Part shown: in pieces, positions 1 through 10,290 of the stretch
How the letters are laid out: every line of letters begins with the position of its first letter
Position numbering within the stretch: the first letter of the stretch is position 1
Origin: JADGNZ01 sp963715895
GTDB taxonomy: Bacteria > Acidobacteriota > Thermoanaerobaculia > Gp7-AA8
Assembly: GCA_963715895.1 (NCBI GenBank)
Contig: OY970284.1
Span: 6,386,001 to 6,450,000, forward strand
Reading direction: 5' to 3'
Length of the DNA: 64,000 bases
The notes under the pieces: generated by a model
Databases searched by the model: none
Seen by the model: the letters and a program-made list of their open reading frames with translations, nothing else
Told to the model about the DNA's origin: nothing
Translations under genes and position numbers: made by a program

Positions 1-2
1 TC

Positions 3-995
3 GCCGCCGGCGCGACCGTGTTCGTCTACGAAGGCGCGCCTGACTGGCCGAAGCAGGATCGGTTCTGGTCGCTGATCGAGAAGCACAAGATCACGATTTT
101 CTACACGGCGCCGACGGCGATCCGCGCCTTCATGAAGTGGGGCCATGAGCTTCCGCAAGGACACGATCTGTCGTCTCTCCGGCTCCTCGGATCGGTCGGT
201 GAACCGATCAATCCCGAGGCCTGGATGTGGTACCACAAGTGGATCGGTTCCGAGCGCTGCCCCATCGTCGATACCTGGTGGCAGACCGAGACGGGATCGA
301 TCCTGATCACGCCTCTGCCGGGCCTCGTGGCCACCAAGCCCGGATCGGCCACGCGCGCCTTCCCCGGCATCGACGCCAGGATCCTCGACGAGCGCGGCAA
401 CGAAGTGAAGGTCGGCGGCGGCTATCTGGCCATCACCAGCCCATGGCCGTCGATGCTGCGCGGTATCTGGCACGATCCGGAGCGCTATGTTGCGCAGTAC
501 TGGTCGAAGTGGCCCGGGATCTACTTCACTGGCGACGGCGCGAAGCGCGATGCCGATGGCTATTTCTGGCTGCTCGGGCGCGTGGACGATGTGATGAATG
601 TCGCCGGTCATCGCATCGGCACGATGGAGGTGGAGTCGGCGCTGGTCGATCACACCTCGGTCGCCGAAGCCGCGGTGGTCGGCATCAATCACGACATCAA
701 AGGAACGGCCATCGCCGCCTTCGTGATCGTGAAGTCGTCTCGCCTCGAAGAAGCGAAAAAGGATCCGGCGAAGTTCGAGAAGGAACTGAAGGACCACGTC
801 ACCGAGAAGATCGGCGCCATCGCCCGGCCCGAGAAGATCATCGTCACCGCCGATCTTCCGAAAACCCGCAGCGGCAAGATCATGCGCCGCCTCCTCCGCG
901 ACATCGCCGAAGGCCGCGCGCTGGGCGATGTGACCACCCTGGCCGATCCGACCGTGGTGGCGTCGTTGAAGGATAAGTACGAGGAGGAGTCGTAG
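3..995 (+). CDS. acs: Acetyl-CoA synthetase, C-terminal part (5' end outside window)
   Basis: Makes acetyl-CoA from acetate, ATP and CoA in the cytosol. The frame is open from base 3 and continues upstream, so an internal GTG at 18 is not the start. About 330 C-terminal residues are present. Visible family features are the adenylate-forming segment VDTWWQTETGS, the hinge region YFTGDGAKRDADGYFWLLGRVDDV (two adjoining pieces) and the C-terminal KTRSGKIMRRLLRDIA, which holds the catalytic and acetylation-target lysine of Acs. The C-terminus is complete and ends with the usual DKYEE-type tail. The next gene starts on the following base, so the two are probably co-transcribed. Identification is by family motifs and is secure. 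Confidence 0.95.
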   Translation, partial: AAGATVFVYEGAPDWPKQDRFWSLIEKHKITIFYTAPTAIRAFMKWGHELPQGHDLSSLRLLGSVGEPINPEAWMWYHKWIGSERCPIVDTWWQTETGSILITPLPGLVATKPGSATRAFPGIDARILDERGNEVKVGGGYLAITSPWPSMLRGIWHDPERYVAQYWSKWPGIYFTGDGAKRDADGYFWLLGRVDDVMNVAGHRIGTMEVESALVDHTSVAEAAVVGINHDIKGTAIAAFVIVKSSRLEEAKKDPAKFEKELKDHVTEKIGAIARPEKIIVTADLPKTRSGKIMRRLLRDIAEGRALGDVTTLADPTVVASLKDKYEEES

Positions 996-1691
996 TTGCC
1001 GGTCGCGTTGATCACCGGCGGATCCCGCGGCATCGGCCGGGCTGTCGTCGAGCGCCTCACGCGCGACGGCTGGAATGTCGCCTTCACGTACGCGGCATCG
1101 ACGGATCTGCCCGAGGGTCTGGCGCTTCAGGGTGACGTCCGCGACTCCGCGCGCAATGCCGCCATCGTCGACGAAGTGATCGCGAAGTTCGGCTCGCTGG
1201 ACGCGCTGGTGAACAACGCCGGCATCCGCCGCGACGCGTTGCTTTTTAATATGAGCGACGAGGAATGGCGCGAGGTCATGCAAACGAACCTCGATGGCGC
1301 GATGACGATGACGAAAGCGGCGTTGGCGCCGATGATGAAACAGCGCCGCGGCGCAATCGTGAACGTCGCTTCGCTCAGCGGACTTCACGGCGTCGCCGGA
1401 CAGACGAACTACGCCGCGGCGAAGGGTGCTCTGATCGCTCTCACCCGCTCGCTGGCGCGCGAAGTCGCGCGCGGCGGAATCCGCGTCAACTGCGTCGCCC
1501 CGGGTCTCGTCGATACCGACATGATCGCCACGCTTGACGCCGAGGTGAAGAAGGAGATGATCCGCGCCATCCCGATGCGGCGCGCGGTAAAGCCCGCCGA
1601 GGTCGCGGCAGCGATCGCGTTCCTGCTAAGCGAGGATGCGAGCGCGATTACGGGACAGGTGTTGTGCGTGGATGGGGGGACGTCGGCGTAG
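996..1691 (+). CDS. fabG: 3-oxoacyl-ACP reductase-type short-chain dehydrogenase (FabG-like)
   Basis: NAD(P)H-dependent reductase of 231 residues, the usual FabG size. The nucleotide-binding TGGSRGIG lies at residues 7-14, NNAG at 73-76, and the catalytic set is N98, S126, Y139 and K143. The start is TTG immediately after the acs stop at 993-995. No later ATG would preserve the Rossmann strand, so TTG is preferred. The C-terminus ends in VLCVDGGTSA, typical of FabG. Its role could be fatty-acid elongation or another beta-ketoacyl reduction such as polyhydroxyalkanoate metabolism, and the family assignment does not separate these. It converges on the next gene with a 5-bp gap. Confidence 0.85.
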   Translation: MPVALITGGSRGIGRAVVERLTRDGWNVAFTYAASTDLPEGLALQGDVRDSARNAAIVDEVIAKFGSLDALVNNAGIRRDALLFNMSDEEWREVMQTNLDGAMTMTKAALAPMMKQRRGAIVNVASLSGLHGVAGQTNYAAAKGALIALTRSLAREVARGGIRVNCVAPGLVDTDMIATLDAEVKKEMIRAIPMRRAVKPAEVAAAIAFLLSEDASAITGQVLCVDGGTSA

Positions 1692-1696
1692 CCGCC

Positions 1697-2113
1697 TCAC
1701 CGCGGAACGAACACGCGGTAGATCAGCGCCGTACCAAAACCCCACGCTCCGTTCACCAGCAGGCCGACCATCATCGTCTTCGGATCCCAGCCGCCGGCGA
1801 TCGGCGTGTGCTTGAGCGGGGCGACGATGAACCACGCTACGAGCGTCGGGAAGATGGCGCCGAAGAGGATGGCGGCGATCCAGAAGGCGGCGCCGCGGCG
1901 GCTGGCGATCACCAGCATCATGATGACGCCCCACACGCCGCCCCAGAATGCCAGCGAGATGACCGCCGGGACTCCGAACGGCGGCACATGCTGCATCTGC
2001 CATGGCGCTCGCGAGACGTAGCCGAAGTTGTGCAGGCACCACAGCACGGCCTGATGGAAAACGAGGGTGGCCACGAAACCGGCGACGAAGGCGATGATTC
2101 CGCGTTTGGCCAT
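1697..2113 (-). CDS. Small integral membrane protein, function unknown
   Basis: A protein of about 138 residues with four hydrophobic segments (N-terminal GIIAFVAGFVATLVFHQAVL, then segments near 50-70, 75-100 and 115-135). It belongs to no family I recognise. The upstream gene on this strand is the UDP-glucuronate decarboxylase, whose stop codon lies at 2116-2118. An alternative TTG start at 2119 would overlap that stop (TTGA), while the ATG used here is at 2113. Either way it is tightly coupled to the UDP-sugar genes. That suggests co-expression, not necessarily a shared function. Confidence 0.65.
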   Translation of the reverse strand: MAKRGIIAFVAGFVATLVFHQAVLWCLHNFGYVSRAPWQMQHVPPFGVPAVISLAFWGGVWGVIMMLVIASRRGAAFWIAAILFGAIFPTLVAWFIVAPLKHTPIAGGWDPKTMMVGLLVNGAWGFGTALIYRVFVPR

Positions 2114-2115
2114 AA

Positions 2116-3044
<929 letters not shown>

Positions 3045-3048
<4 letters not shown>

Positions 3049-4376
3049 AGGGCGCGCTCCCGAGCACGCACGTCCTCGGTGCGGCCGACGGAAACGTACG
3101 TGAACCCCTCGGCTTTCATCCGCTGCGGGTCGTAGACGTTGCGGAGATCGATGATCAGCGGCTGCTTGAGGAGCTTCCTGACCCGCTCCAGCTTCAGCGC
3201 GCGGAACTCGTTCCACTCCGTGGCGATGACCAGCGCGTCGGCGCCTTCGGCGGTCTCGTAGGCATCGCCGCAGTACGTGACGTTCTCGAAGATCCTCTTC
3301 GAGTTCTCGATCGCACCCGGATCGTAGGCGCGGATGATGGCGCCTTGCTTCTGCAGGCCCTTGATCAGCGGGATCGTCGGCGAGTCGCGCATGTCGTCGG
3401 TCTCCGGCTTGAACGCCAGGCCGAGAATGGCCACGGTCTTCCCGCGAACCTCACCATCGAGCGCTTCGATGACTTTGCCGACCATGCGCAGCTTGATGCT
3501 TTCGTTGACGCGAAGCACCGCTTCGATGATCTGGAACTCGTAGCCGTACTGCCTGGCGATGTCGGCGACGGCGGATGTGTCCTTCGGGAAGCAGGAGCCG
3601 CCGAAGCCGGGCCCCGCCTGCAGGAACTTCGAGCCGATGCGGGAGTCGAGACCCATGCCCCGAGCCACATCCTGCACGTCGGCGCCAAGGAGCTCGCACA
3701 TCACGGCCACCTCGTTGATGAACGAGATCTTCGTGGCCAGGAAGCCGTTCGCCGCGTACTTGATCAATTCCGAGGATTCGACGTTCGTCACCACGAAGGG
3801 GATCTCCAGCGAGTGCAGAGGCGCGTAGATCTCTTTCATCAATCCGATCGAATCCTCGTCGGAGGCGCCGATGACGACGCGGTCGGGCTTTTGAAAGTCT
3901 TCGATGGCTGAGCCCTCGCGCAGGAACTCCGGGTTCGAGACGACCGAACCCTTGTGACCGTTGCCGGATTGGTCGAGGATGCGCTCGATCATCCGGCCGG
4001 TACCGATCGGCACGGTCGACTTGGTGATCACCAGCTTCGGCCCGTTCATATGCTTCGCGATCGAGTTGGCGACGTCCTCGACGTAGCGAAGATCAGCCGA
4101 GCCGTCGGGCTTCGGCGGCGTTCCTACCGCGATGAAGATGGCCCGGCTGCGCCGGATTGCCTCGGGGAGGTCGGTGGTGAAACGGAGACGTCCCTCGCCG
4201 ACGTTGCGGCTGACGATCTTGTCGAGACCCGGCTCGTAGATCGGGATCTGGCCGTGATTGAGTGCGTCGATTTTCTTCGGATCGATGTCACAACAGATGA
4301 CGTCGTTGCCAAAGTCGGCCAGGCCGGCCCCGGTTACGAGCCCGACATAGCCCGTTCCGATGACTGCGATATCCAA
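3045..4376 (-). CDS. ugd: UDP-glucose 6-dehydrogenase
   Basis: Oxidises UDP-glucose to UDP-glucuronate with two NAD+. It has 443 residues, full family length. The NAD-binding GTGYVG is at residues 7-12. The catalytic cysteine is C262 in GFGGSCFPKDTSA, and the central KYAANGFLATKISF helix and C-terminal AFKPETDDMRDSP are present. It overlaps the uxs gene by 4 bp, so translation is probably coupled. Upstream, 142 bp separate it from the mlaD-like gene, and a long inverted repeat (4430-4520) fills most of that gap, so ugd probably begins its own transcript. Confidence 0.95.
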
Positions 4377-4429
4377 CTGTGAGTCCTCCGGGAAAAGAAT
4401 GCGCGAGCGCGCGGACGAGATCGTATCTT

Positions 4430-4520
4430 AAAAGGCAGAGGGCAGAAGGATGAAGGCAGAAGGACGAGGCGGATAGCCTGCCCTCATCCTTCTGCCCTCT
4501 GCCTTCATCCTTCTGCCTTT
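4430..4520. repeat. Intergenic hairpin built from a GGCAGAAGGATGAA micro-repeat
   Basis: Two arms of roughly 35 nt are near-perfect reverse complements: AAGGCAGAGGGCAGAAGGAT and onward on the left, ATCCTTCTGCCCTCTGCCTT and onward on the right. A short non-repeated loop separates them. Each arm is itself made of the same unit used two or three times. The stop codon of the mlaD-like gene overlaps the right edge, so it could act as a terminator for that gene. There is no run of T, so this is uncertain. Confidence 0.8.
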
Positions 4521-5811
4521 AGAAGGGCGGTGACGTAGTAGTCGTTGTCGTTGTCGTGGTCGTTGCCGGCGCGACCGGCGGCACGTCCGGCGCGGGCGTT
4601 TCGCCCTTCGGCACCGGCTTCACGGCGGGCGGCGCCGGTGGCGGTGGGGCGGAAGGGTTGGACGACTCGGTGTCGTAGCGCTTTTGAATGCCGCTCTGCT
4701 GGCGGTTGCGAATGAGCCAGCGAAGGAGTTTCGATTCGTTGATACCGATCAGGATGTCGTTCACCGATTCGTAGACAGAGGGATCGCTGATCAACTTGCC
4801 GGCCGTCCCTTCGCCTCGATTGATCTTGGCCACGGTGTCGTTGAGCTGACGGAGGAGACCGTTGAACTCGACCAGCGTCTTATCGCCGTACTCTTTGTCG
4901 TTCATCAGCCGGGGAACGAGACCCTGGCCGCTCTGGTACGAGGCGGTGAGCGCGGCCAGGTTCGCCGAAGTGAGACGCAGGTTCTCGATGAGATCCAGGA
5001 CTTTCTTCTTCCCGTCGGGATCATTGAGCAGCGCCGGCACCGCCCCCTGTCCGCTCTTCAGACTTCCCTCGATTTCAGTGACCAGCGTCTGCAGCGAGCG
5101 CGCGCTTTCCTGGAGCGAGCCGGTGAATGACGCGGCAAAGGCATCGTCGTAGACCAGCTTCCCAACCAGTCCCTTGCCGCTCTCGACATGCCCGAGGATG
5201 GCGTTTGTCTTGTTGAGCGTTGCCAGGAACGTATCGGTGATCCGCTGCTTCGTCTCCGGGGTGCTGGTCAGCTCACCGATGAGCCCTTCGCCGCGGTCGA
5301 CACGGCCAAGGATGTTCTTCAAGGAGTACGAAATCTGCACGAAGTTGTCGACCAGGTCTTCACCCGAAGAGATGAGCTGGTCGACGTTGGTCTGGCGGGC
5401 TGCGGGGATCAGCGAGCCGGGCTCCAGCGCGTCGAACTTCGGACTGCCGGGTGAGATGTCGATGTAGCTGTCGCCGGCGAGGAGGCCGAGCTTTTTCAGC
5501 CTGGCCCGCGAATCGGTGCGGATGCGGTCCGCGTACTTGCGGTCGACCATCAGCTCGATGTCGACGTCGCGCATCTTCGGATCGCGCGGGAGAGTGATGT
5601 CTTTGATGACGCCGACGGTGACGCCGGAGATCTTGACGGGATTGCCTTCCGCCAGGCCGGTGACGTTGTCCAGCCGGACTTTGTATTCGTTCTTCCGCGA
5701 GAAGATCTTCTGCTCCGATCCGATGAAGAAGACGAAGATCATCAGCACCAGCAGCGCGGCCGCAACGAGGAGCCCGACGCGGATCGTTTTTTCTTTTGGT
5801 TTGGTTGCCAT
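4519..5811 (-). CDS. mlaD: MCE/MlaD-family lipid-transport periplasmic subunit
   Basis: A 430-residue protein with one N-terminal membrane anchor (LLVAAALLVLMIFVFFIG) followed by one MCE domain (about residues 38-115: YKVRLDNVTGLAEGNPVKISGVTVGVI). A long helical region with repeated GxGLVGKL/GEGTAGKLI segments follows, as in MCE proteins that form a hydrophobic tunnel. The last 60 residues are Pro-rich and end in a run of ten threonines. It is longer than E. coli MlaD (about 180) and closer to Mce-type proteins. It lies directly after the ATPase and permease genes, so it should be the substrate-binding part of that complex in the periplasm. The symbol is family-level. Confidence 0.88.
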   Translation of the reverse strand: MATKPKEKTIRVGLLVAAALLVLMIFVFFIGSEQKIFSRKNEYKVRLDNVTGLAEGNPVKISGVTVGVIKDITLPRDPKMRDVDIELMVDRKYADRIRTDSRARLKKLGLLAGDSYIDISPGSPKFDALEPGSLIPAARQTNVDQLISSGEDLVDNFVQISYSLKNILGRVDRGEGLIGELTSTPETKQRITDTFLATLNKTNAILGHVESGKGLVGKLVYDDAFAASFTGSLQESARSLQTLVTEIEGSLKSGQGAVPALLNDPDGKKKVLDLIENLRLTSANLAALTASYQSGQGLVPRLMNDKEYGDKTLVEFNGLLRQLNDTVAKINRGEGTAGKLISDPSVYESVNDILIGINESKLLRWLIRNRQQSGIQKRYDTESSNPSAPPPPAPPAVKPVPKGETPAPDVPPVAPATTTTTTTTTTSPPF

Positions 5812-5830
5812 CGTTCCTTCGTTCCAGGTT

Positions 5831-6661
5831 TCAGTGAGTTGGCTGGGCTAACGTAACAGCGGACGCTTTGAGGAACTCGCGCAGCACAGGGTGATCGGAG
5901 TCGCGCGCCTCTTCCATCGTGCCCACCCATTCAAAAACACCTTTATTGAGGAAGGCGATGCGATCGCCGACCGAGAACGCCGACTGGATGTCGTGGGTGA
6001 CGACGACGGAGGTGACGTTCAGTTTCGACTGCAGATCGATGATCAGCTCGTTGATCTTGTGCGCCGTAATCGGGTCGAGACCGGTGGTCGGCTCGTCGTA
6101 GAGAATCATCTTCGGATCGAGCACGATCGACCGCGCCAGTCCGACGCGCTTGCGCATGCCGCCGGAAAGGTCGACCGGCATCAGGTTCTCGGTGTTGGGT
6201 AGATTGACCAGCCCGAGTTTCTCGCGCACGGCTCTGGCGATCTCGTCCTCGGACATCTCGGCGTGCTCGCGCAGCGGAAAGGCGACGTTTTCGAAGACGG
6301 TCATGGAGTCGAAGAGCGCGCCGCTCTGGAAGAGCATCCCGAATTTCTTGCGGACGCGATACAGCTCCTCCTCGGGATGGTCGGTGATGTCTTCGTCTTC
6401 GACGATGACACGCCCCGAGTCAGGCGCTTCGAGCCCGAGCATGTGCCGCAGCGTGACCGATTTACCGCTGCCCGATCCGCCGAGAATGACCAGGACCTCG
6501 CCGCGATAGACCTTGAGATCCGCGCCACGCAGAACCTGCTTGGTGCCGTAGGCCTTGTTGACGCCGCGAAACTCGACGAAGAGATCGCGGGCATGCGTCC
6601 GCCTGCCAGGCGTCTGGCGCGGCTCCGCGCGGCGGTCGGCAACGATCGTCGATTCAGTCAT
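5831..6661 (-). CDS. mlaF: MlaF-type ABC transporter ATPase
   Basis: A 276-residue ATP-binding subunit of an Mla/Mkl lipid transporter. Walker A is GGSGSGKSV, the signature is LSGGMRKRVGLARSI, Walker B and D-loop are ILYDEPTTGLDP, and the switch histidine is in VVVTHD. About 25 extra residues precede the domain (FVEFRGVNKAYG marks its start). The start overlaps the stop of the permease gene by one base at 6661, so translation is probably coupled. The order mlaE-mlaF-mlaD on the minus strand is the conserved Mla order. Downstream mlaBC-type genes are absent. Confidence 0.92.
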   Translation of the reverse strand: MTESTIVADRRAEPRQTPGRRTHARDLFVEFRGVNKAYGTKQVLRGADLKVYRGEVLVILGGSGSGKSVTLRHMLGLEAPDSGRVIVEDEDITDHPEEELYRVRKKFGMLFQSGALFDSMTVFENVAFPLREHAEMSEDEIARAVREKLGLVNLPNTENLMPVDLSGGMRKRVGLARSIVLDPKMILYDEPTTGLDPITAHKINELIIDLQSKLNVTSVVVTHDIQSAFSVGDRIAFLNKGVFEWVGTMEEARDSDHPVLREFLKASAVTLAQPTH

Positions 6662-7503
6662 CAGAAGAGGAACAGGAAAAGCTTAGTGAGAAAGAAGTCC
6701 AGGATCAAAACCGTGATCGACGCCGTGACGACGGTGGCGGTCGTGGAACGGCCAACCCCGTCCGCGCCACCGGTGGTGCTCAGGCCGTTGAAGCAGGCGA
6801 TCAATCCAATAGCGAAACCGAAGAAGAAGGTCTTGCCGATGCCGGATGCGAGGTCGTTGTACTTCACGGTCTCGATGACGCTGCGGATGTAGAAGTTCGA
6901 ACTGAGGTGAAGGCTGCCGACGGCGATGATCAATCCGCCGAGGATGCCGATGAAGCAGGCCAGAGTGGTCAGGAGCGGCATCATGACCGTCGTGGCCAGA
7001 ACGCGCGGCACGACCAGCTTGCGGACCGGGTTCGTGGCCAGCGCCCGGAGGGCATCGATCTGCTCGGTGACTTTCATCGTGCCGAGCTCCGCGGCGATGC
7101 CGGCGCCGACCCGGCCGCCGACCATGAGCGCCATCAGCACCGGCGCGAGCTCGCGGATCAGCGAGAGCGAGACCACTTTCCCGATGAACAGCGAGCCGCC
7201 GAAGTCGGAAAGCGAGTAGGCGGTCTGCAGCGCCAGCACCATCCCGATGAAAAGCGAGGTGATGGCGACGATGGAGAGGGACCGTACGCCGATCTGATCG
7301 AACTGCGCGACCACGACCGCACGGTCGATCGGTCCGCGAATGAATTGCTGGATGGTCTGCGTCGCCAGATCCGACAGCCCGCCGAGGTAAAGCAACCCCT
7401 CGTCCGTTTTCCGACGGACGCGGTCCAGCAACGAGCTCCCCCGCGCCAGCAGAGGGGAGCTCGCCGGTTTCGGTGCGGTGTCGGCTTGGAAGATCGAGGT
7501 CAA
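6661..7503 (-). CDS. mlaE: MlaE-type ABC transporter permease
   Basis: A 280-residue inner-membrane permease of the MlaE/YrbE family. Typical elements are the IRGPIDRAVVVAQFDQIGVRSL amphipathic start (two adjoining pieces), the conserved ELAPVLMALMVGGRVGAGIAAELGTMKVTEQIDAL core (long motif, about residues 115-150) and the C-terminal GADGVGRSTTATVV. Six hydrophobic segments are visible. It is the first gene of the three-gene Mla operon. Upstream is a repeat-rich gap that may contain the promoter. Confidence 0.92.
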   Translation of the reverse strand: MTSIFQADTAPKPASSPLLARGSSLLDRVRRKTDEGLLYLGGLSDLATQTIQQFIRGPIDRAVVVAQFDQIGVRSLSIVAITSLFIGMVLALQTAYSLSDFGGSLFIGKVVSLSLIRELAPVLMALMVGGRVGAGIAAELGTMKVTEQIDALRALATNPVRKLVVPRVLATTVMMPLLTTLACFIGILGGLIIAVGSLHLSSNFYIRSVIETVKYNDLASGIGKTFFFGFAIGLIACFNGLSTTGGADGVGRSTTATVVTASITVLILDFFLTKLFLFLF

Positions 7504-7540
7504 GTGTGTGCAGTTCCAGTGACATCACGAACTCTACACC

Positions 7541-7726
7541 GGTTGCTGGGTTGCTTGGTTGCTGGGTTGCTGAGTTGCTTGGTCTCGCGGTCTCGGAGTT
7601 TCGAGGTCTCGCGGTGTTTGAACCACATCCTTGTTACCAGACTCGACACTGGCAACTCGGCGAGACCGCGAGACCAAGCAACTCAGCAACCCAGCAACTC
7701 AGCAACCCAGCAACCCAGCAACCCAC
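7541..7726. repeat. Intergenic hairpin of GTTGCTGG / GTCTCGCG micro-repeats
   Basis: The left arm repeats GGTTGCTGGGTTGCT-type heptamer/octamers and then runs into GGTCTCGCGGTCTCG. The right arm is the reverse complement in reverse order, CGAGACCGCGAGACC followed by AGCAACTCAGCAACCC. The loop is about 40 nt. It fills the space between PBP1A and mlaE and contains no gene. The same micro-repeat family recurs at 22101, 51051, 57491 and 59056. Confidence 0.85.
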
Positions 7727-7729
7727 CCC

Positions 7730-10189
7730 CTACTGCCCGCCGAAAATCGCGCGCAGCAGTTTCCTGATTCCGTGCTCTTTCTGCTTCTGTTGCTGTTGCG
7801 GACTCGGCCGCGGCTGTTGGGCAGGATTAAGGAGTAGACCTCCCTGCGCATCCGTCTGCGTCGGCTCGGCGTTATCGCGCCAGAACGGGCTCGGCTCGCC
7901 GCTGCCCGCGTGGAGTGGGCAGACCGAGGTCGGCTCGGTGCCGGCCACGAAAATCTCGTTCTTCGTCTGCGGGCAATACGGCGTGGCCAGCATTCCCGAC
8001 TGCGGATCGATCTGCCGCTCGACGACATCCTCGGGGCGTCTCCAGTCGACGTCGGCAATCATGCCGCCGACGCGATTCATGTTCGTCGTCCAGATCGGAA
8101 CGCAGGCGTCGCCCCCGGCCAGCCGGACGCTGTGGCCGTCATCGAAGCCGAGCCAGACCAGCGAAAGGATTCGCGGCGAATAGCCGATGAACCAGGCGTC
8201 GCGATAGCTGCTGGTGGTCCCGGTCTTCCCCGCGAACGGCCGGGTGAATCCGAGGGCGTGGGCTTTGACGGAGGCGGTGCCGTAGTTGAAGACGTCCTTG
8301 AGGATGTCGTTCATCACGTAGCAGACGCTGGCAGGCGCCACGCGCTTCATCTTCACCTCGCGCGACTCCAGCAGTTTCCCTTCGCGCGTCGAGACCGCCA
8401 GGATCGAGATCGGCTCGGCCTTCACGCCGAGGTTCGCGAATGCGGAGTAGGCGTAGGCGATCTCGAGCGGCGTCACCTCGAACGATCCGAGCGAAACCGA
8501 CGGATACGGCTCCAGGTGACTCTCGATGCCGATCGTGGCCGCGGTCTTGATCACATTCGGCACGCCCGCGTTCATGGCCGCACGCACGGCCGGGATGTTG
8601 TACGAATGAGCCAGCGCTTCGCGCACCGATACCTGCCCGTGAAACTTGAGGTCGTAGTTCTGCGGCGTCCAGACCGCGTTGCCGCTCTTGACGCTGATGG
8701 GTGAATCGTCGAGCACCGTCGCCGCGGTGAAGGCCTGCTGTCCGCGCGCGGGATCCATCGCCGTGGCGTAGACGAACGGCTTGAAAAGCGACCCAGGCTG
8801 CCGGCGCGCCTGAATGGCCCGGTTGAACTGCGTCTTCGAGTAGCTCCGCCCGCCGACGAGCGCCTTCACGTAACCGGTGCCGGGCTGGATCGTCAAAACG
8901 ACACCTTCGAGCGGCGTGGGCGAGTTGCGCAGATACGGATAGTGCTTGTTGAGAGCATCGATGCCGCTGCCGAGCGACAGCTCGGCGGAGCTTTGCATGA
9001 TCGTGTCGAGGGTCGTGAAGACGCGCAGCCCCTCGGTGCGAAGCTGCGTCTCGGGATAGGTCTCCTTCAACTGCTTGAGCACGAGGTCGACGAAGAACGG
9101 CGCGCTCCGCGACATCTTCGGGAAACGCGCCGTCGCCAGCGGACTGGCCACCGCCTGTTCGTAGTCGGCGTCGTTGATCATCCCCTGCTCTTTCATGAGC
9201 TGCAGCACCGTGTCACGCCGCCCCTTGGCGCGATCGGGATGCGAAAGCGGCGAGAGAACATTCGGCGAGCGAATGATGCCGGCCAGCGTGGCCGCCTCGG
9301 GGAGCGTCAGGTAGGTCACATGCTTGCCGAAGTAGACCTGCGACGCCTGCTCCACGCCGCTGATCTGCACCGCGCCGTTCTGCCCTAGGTAGATCTCGTT
9401 GAGATACGCCTCGAGGATCTGGGCCTTGCTGTAGCGCGCCTCCAGCAGTACGGCCATCAATGCTTCGTGAGCCTTACGCCCCCAGCTCCGTTCCGGGTTG
9501 AGATAGAAGTTCTTGATGAGCTGCTGCGTCAGCGTCGATCCGCCGTGCGAGATGTTTTTGTTACGGATATCGGTGACCAGGGCACCGAGGGTTCCCCGGA
9601 TGGAGATTCCCTGGTGGTGATAGAAGTTCTTGTCCTCGGTGGCGATGATCGCTTCGCTGACGACTTTGGGAACGGCGTCGATCGAGACCGGCAGCCGGTC
9701 CTCCATCTCGTTGTTGTAAATCGACGTGATCAGCTCCGGTTCGATGCGGATGCCGCGTAGCGCCACGCCATCGTCGAGCCGCCGGATGGCGTGCACGGTC
9801 CCGCCGGCGTCCATCTCGATCACCACCGGCAACGCCCGGAACTCGATGTCGGGATACTCGAAGTTCTGCAGGTAGACCTCGAGCGTCCCACCCGTGTATC
9901 GATACTCCCCAGGGTTCGCCACCCGGACGTTGGTCTTGTGGTAACCGACATGGTTGAGCTTCGGCTCGAGCAGCGTCCACGGAATGGTCATCCCCGGCAC
10001 GATCGGTGTGGCATCCGAATAGATCCTGCTCGGCAGATCCCACCGCCGGCTGGAATCGAATTTCTTCGTGATGACGGCGTAGGTGTAGCCGACGTACGCC
10101 AGAAAGCCGACGAAGCAGACCATGACGAGGAAGGCGATCCCCGCCGAGTGCCGCCAGAAAAAGTCTTTGATCCCGGAACGGTTAGGCAT
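7730..10189 (-). CDS. mrcA: Penicillin-binding protein 1A, bifunctional glycosyltransferase/transpeptidase
   Basis: An 819-residue class A PBP that polymerises and cross-links peptidoglycan. An N-terminal membrane anchor (GIAFLVMVCFVGFLAYVGYTY) is followed by a UB2H-like segment. The GT51 domain has EDKNFYHHQGISIRG and GGSTLTQQLIKNFYL with its catalytic glutamate. The transpeptidase domain has SxxK in GSLFKPFVY, SYN in AHSYNIPAV and KTG in GKTGTTSSYRDAWF. The C-terminal tail is Gln/Pro-rich and ends in the repeat-flanked 3' end. The 100-bp region between it and the divergent 10291 gene carries a CTCCGCGTCTCCGCG micro-repeat. Confidence 0.95.
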   Translation of the reverse strand: MPNRSGIKDFFWRHSAGIAFLVMVCFVGFLAYVGYTYAVITKKFDSSRRWDLPSRIYSDATPIVPGMTIPWTLLEPKLNHVGYHKTNVRVANPGEYRYTGGTLEVYLQNFEYPDIEFRALPVVIEMDAGGTVHAIRRLDDGVALRGIRIEPELITSIYNNEMEDRLPVSIDAVPKVVSEAIIATEDKNFYHHQGISIRGTLGALVTDIRNKNISHGGSTLTQQLIKNFYLNPERSWGRKAHEALMAVLLEARYSKAQILEAYLNEIYLGQNGAVQISGVEQASQVYFGKHVTYLTLPEAATLAGIIRSPNVLSPLSHPDRAKGRRDTVLQLMKEQGMINDADYEQAVASPLATARFPKMSRSAPFFVDLVLKQLKETYPETQLRTEGLRVFTTLDTIMQSSAELSLGSGIDALNKHYPYLRNSPTPLEGVVLTIQPGTGYVKALVGGRSYSKTQFNRAIQARRQPGSLFKPFVYATAMDPARGQQAFTAATVLDDSPISVKSGNAVWTPQNYDLKFHGQVSVREALAHSYNIPAVRAAMNAGVPNVIKTAATIGIESHLEPYPSVSLGSFEVTPLEIAYAYSAFANLGVKAEPISILAVSTREGKLLESREVKMKRVAPASVCYVMNDILKDVFNYGTASVKAHALGFTRPFAGKTGTTSSYRDAWFIGYSPRILSLVWLGFDDGHSVRLAGGDACVPIWTTNMNRVGGMIADVDWRRPEDVVERQIDPQSGMLATPYCPQTKNEIFVAGTEPTSVCPLHAGSGEPSPFWRDNAEPTQTDAQGGLLLNPAQQPRPSPQQQQKQKEHGIRKLLRAIFGGQ

Positions 10190-10290
10190 CGATGTGAGGG
10201 TACCAACAAACGGGCGGGAAGCAGAGATTGCCCGGCTCCCCTCCGCGTCTCCGCGCCTTCGCGTGAGAATTTCTTGTACTCTCCGTCCTG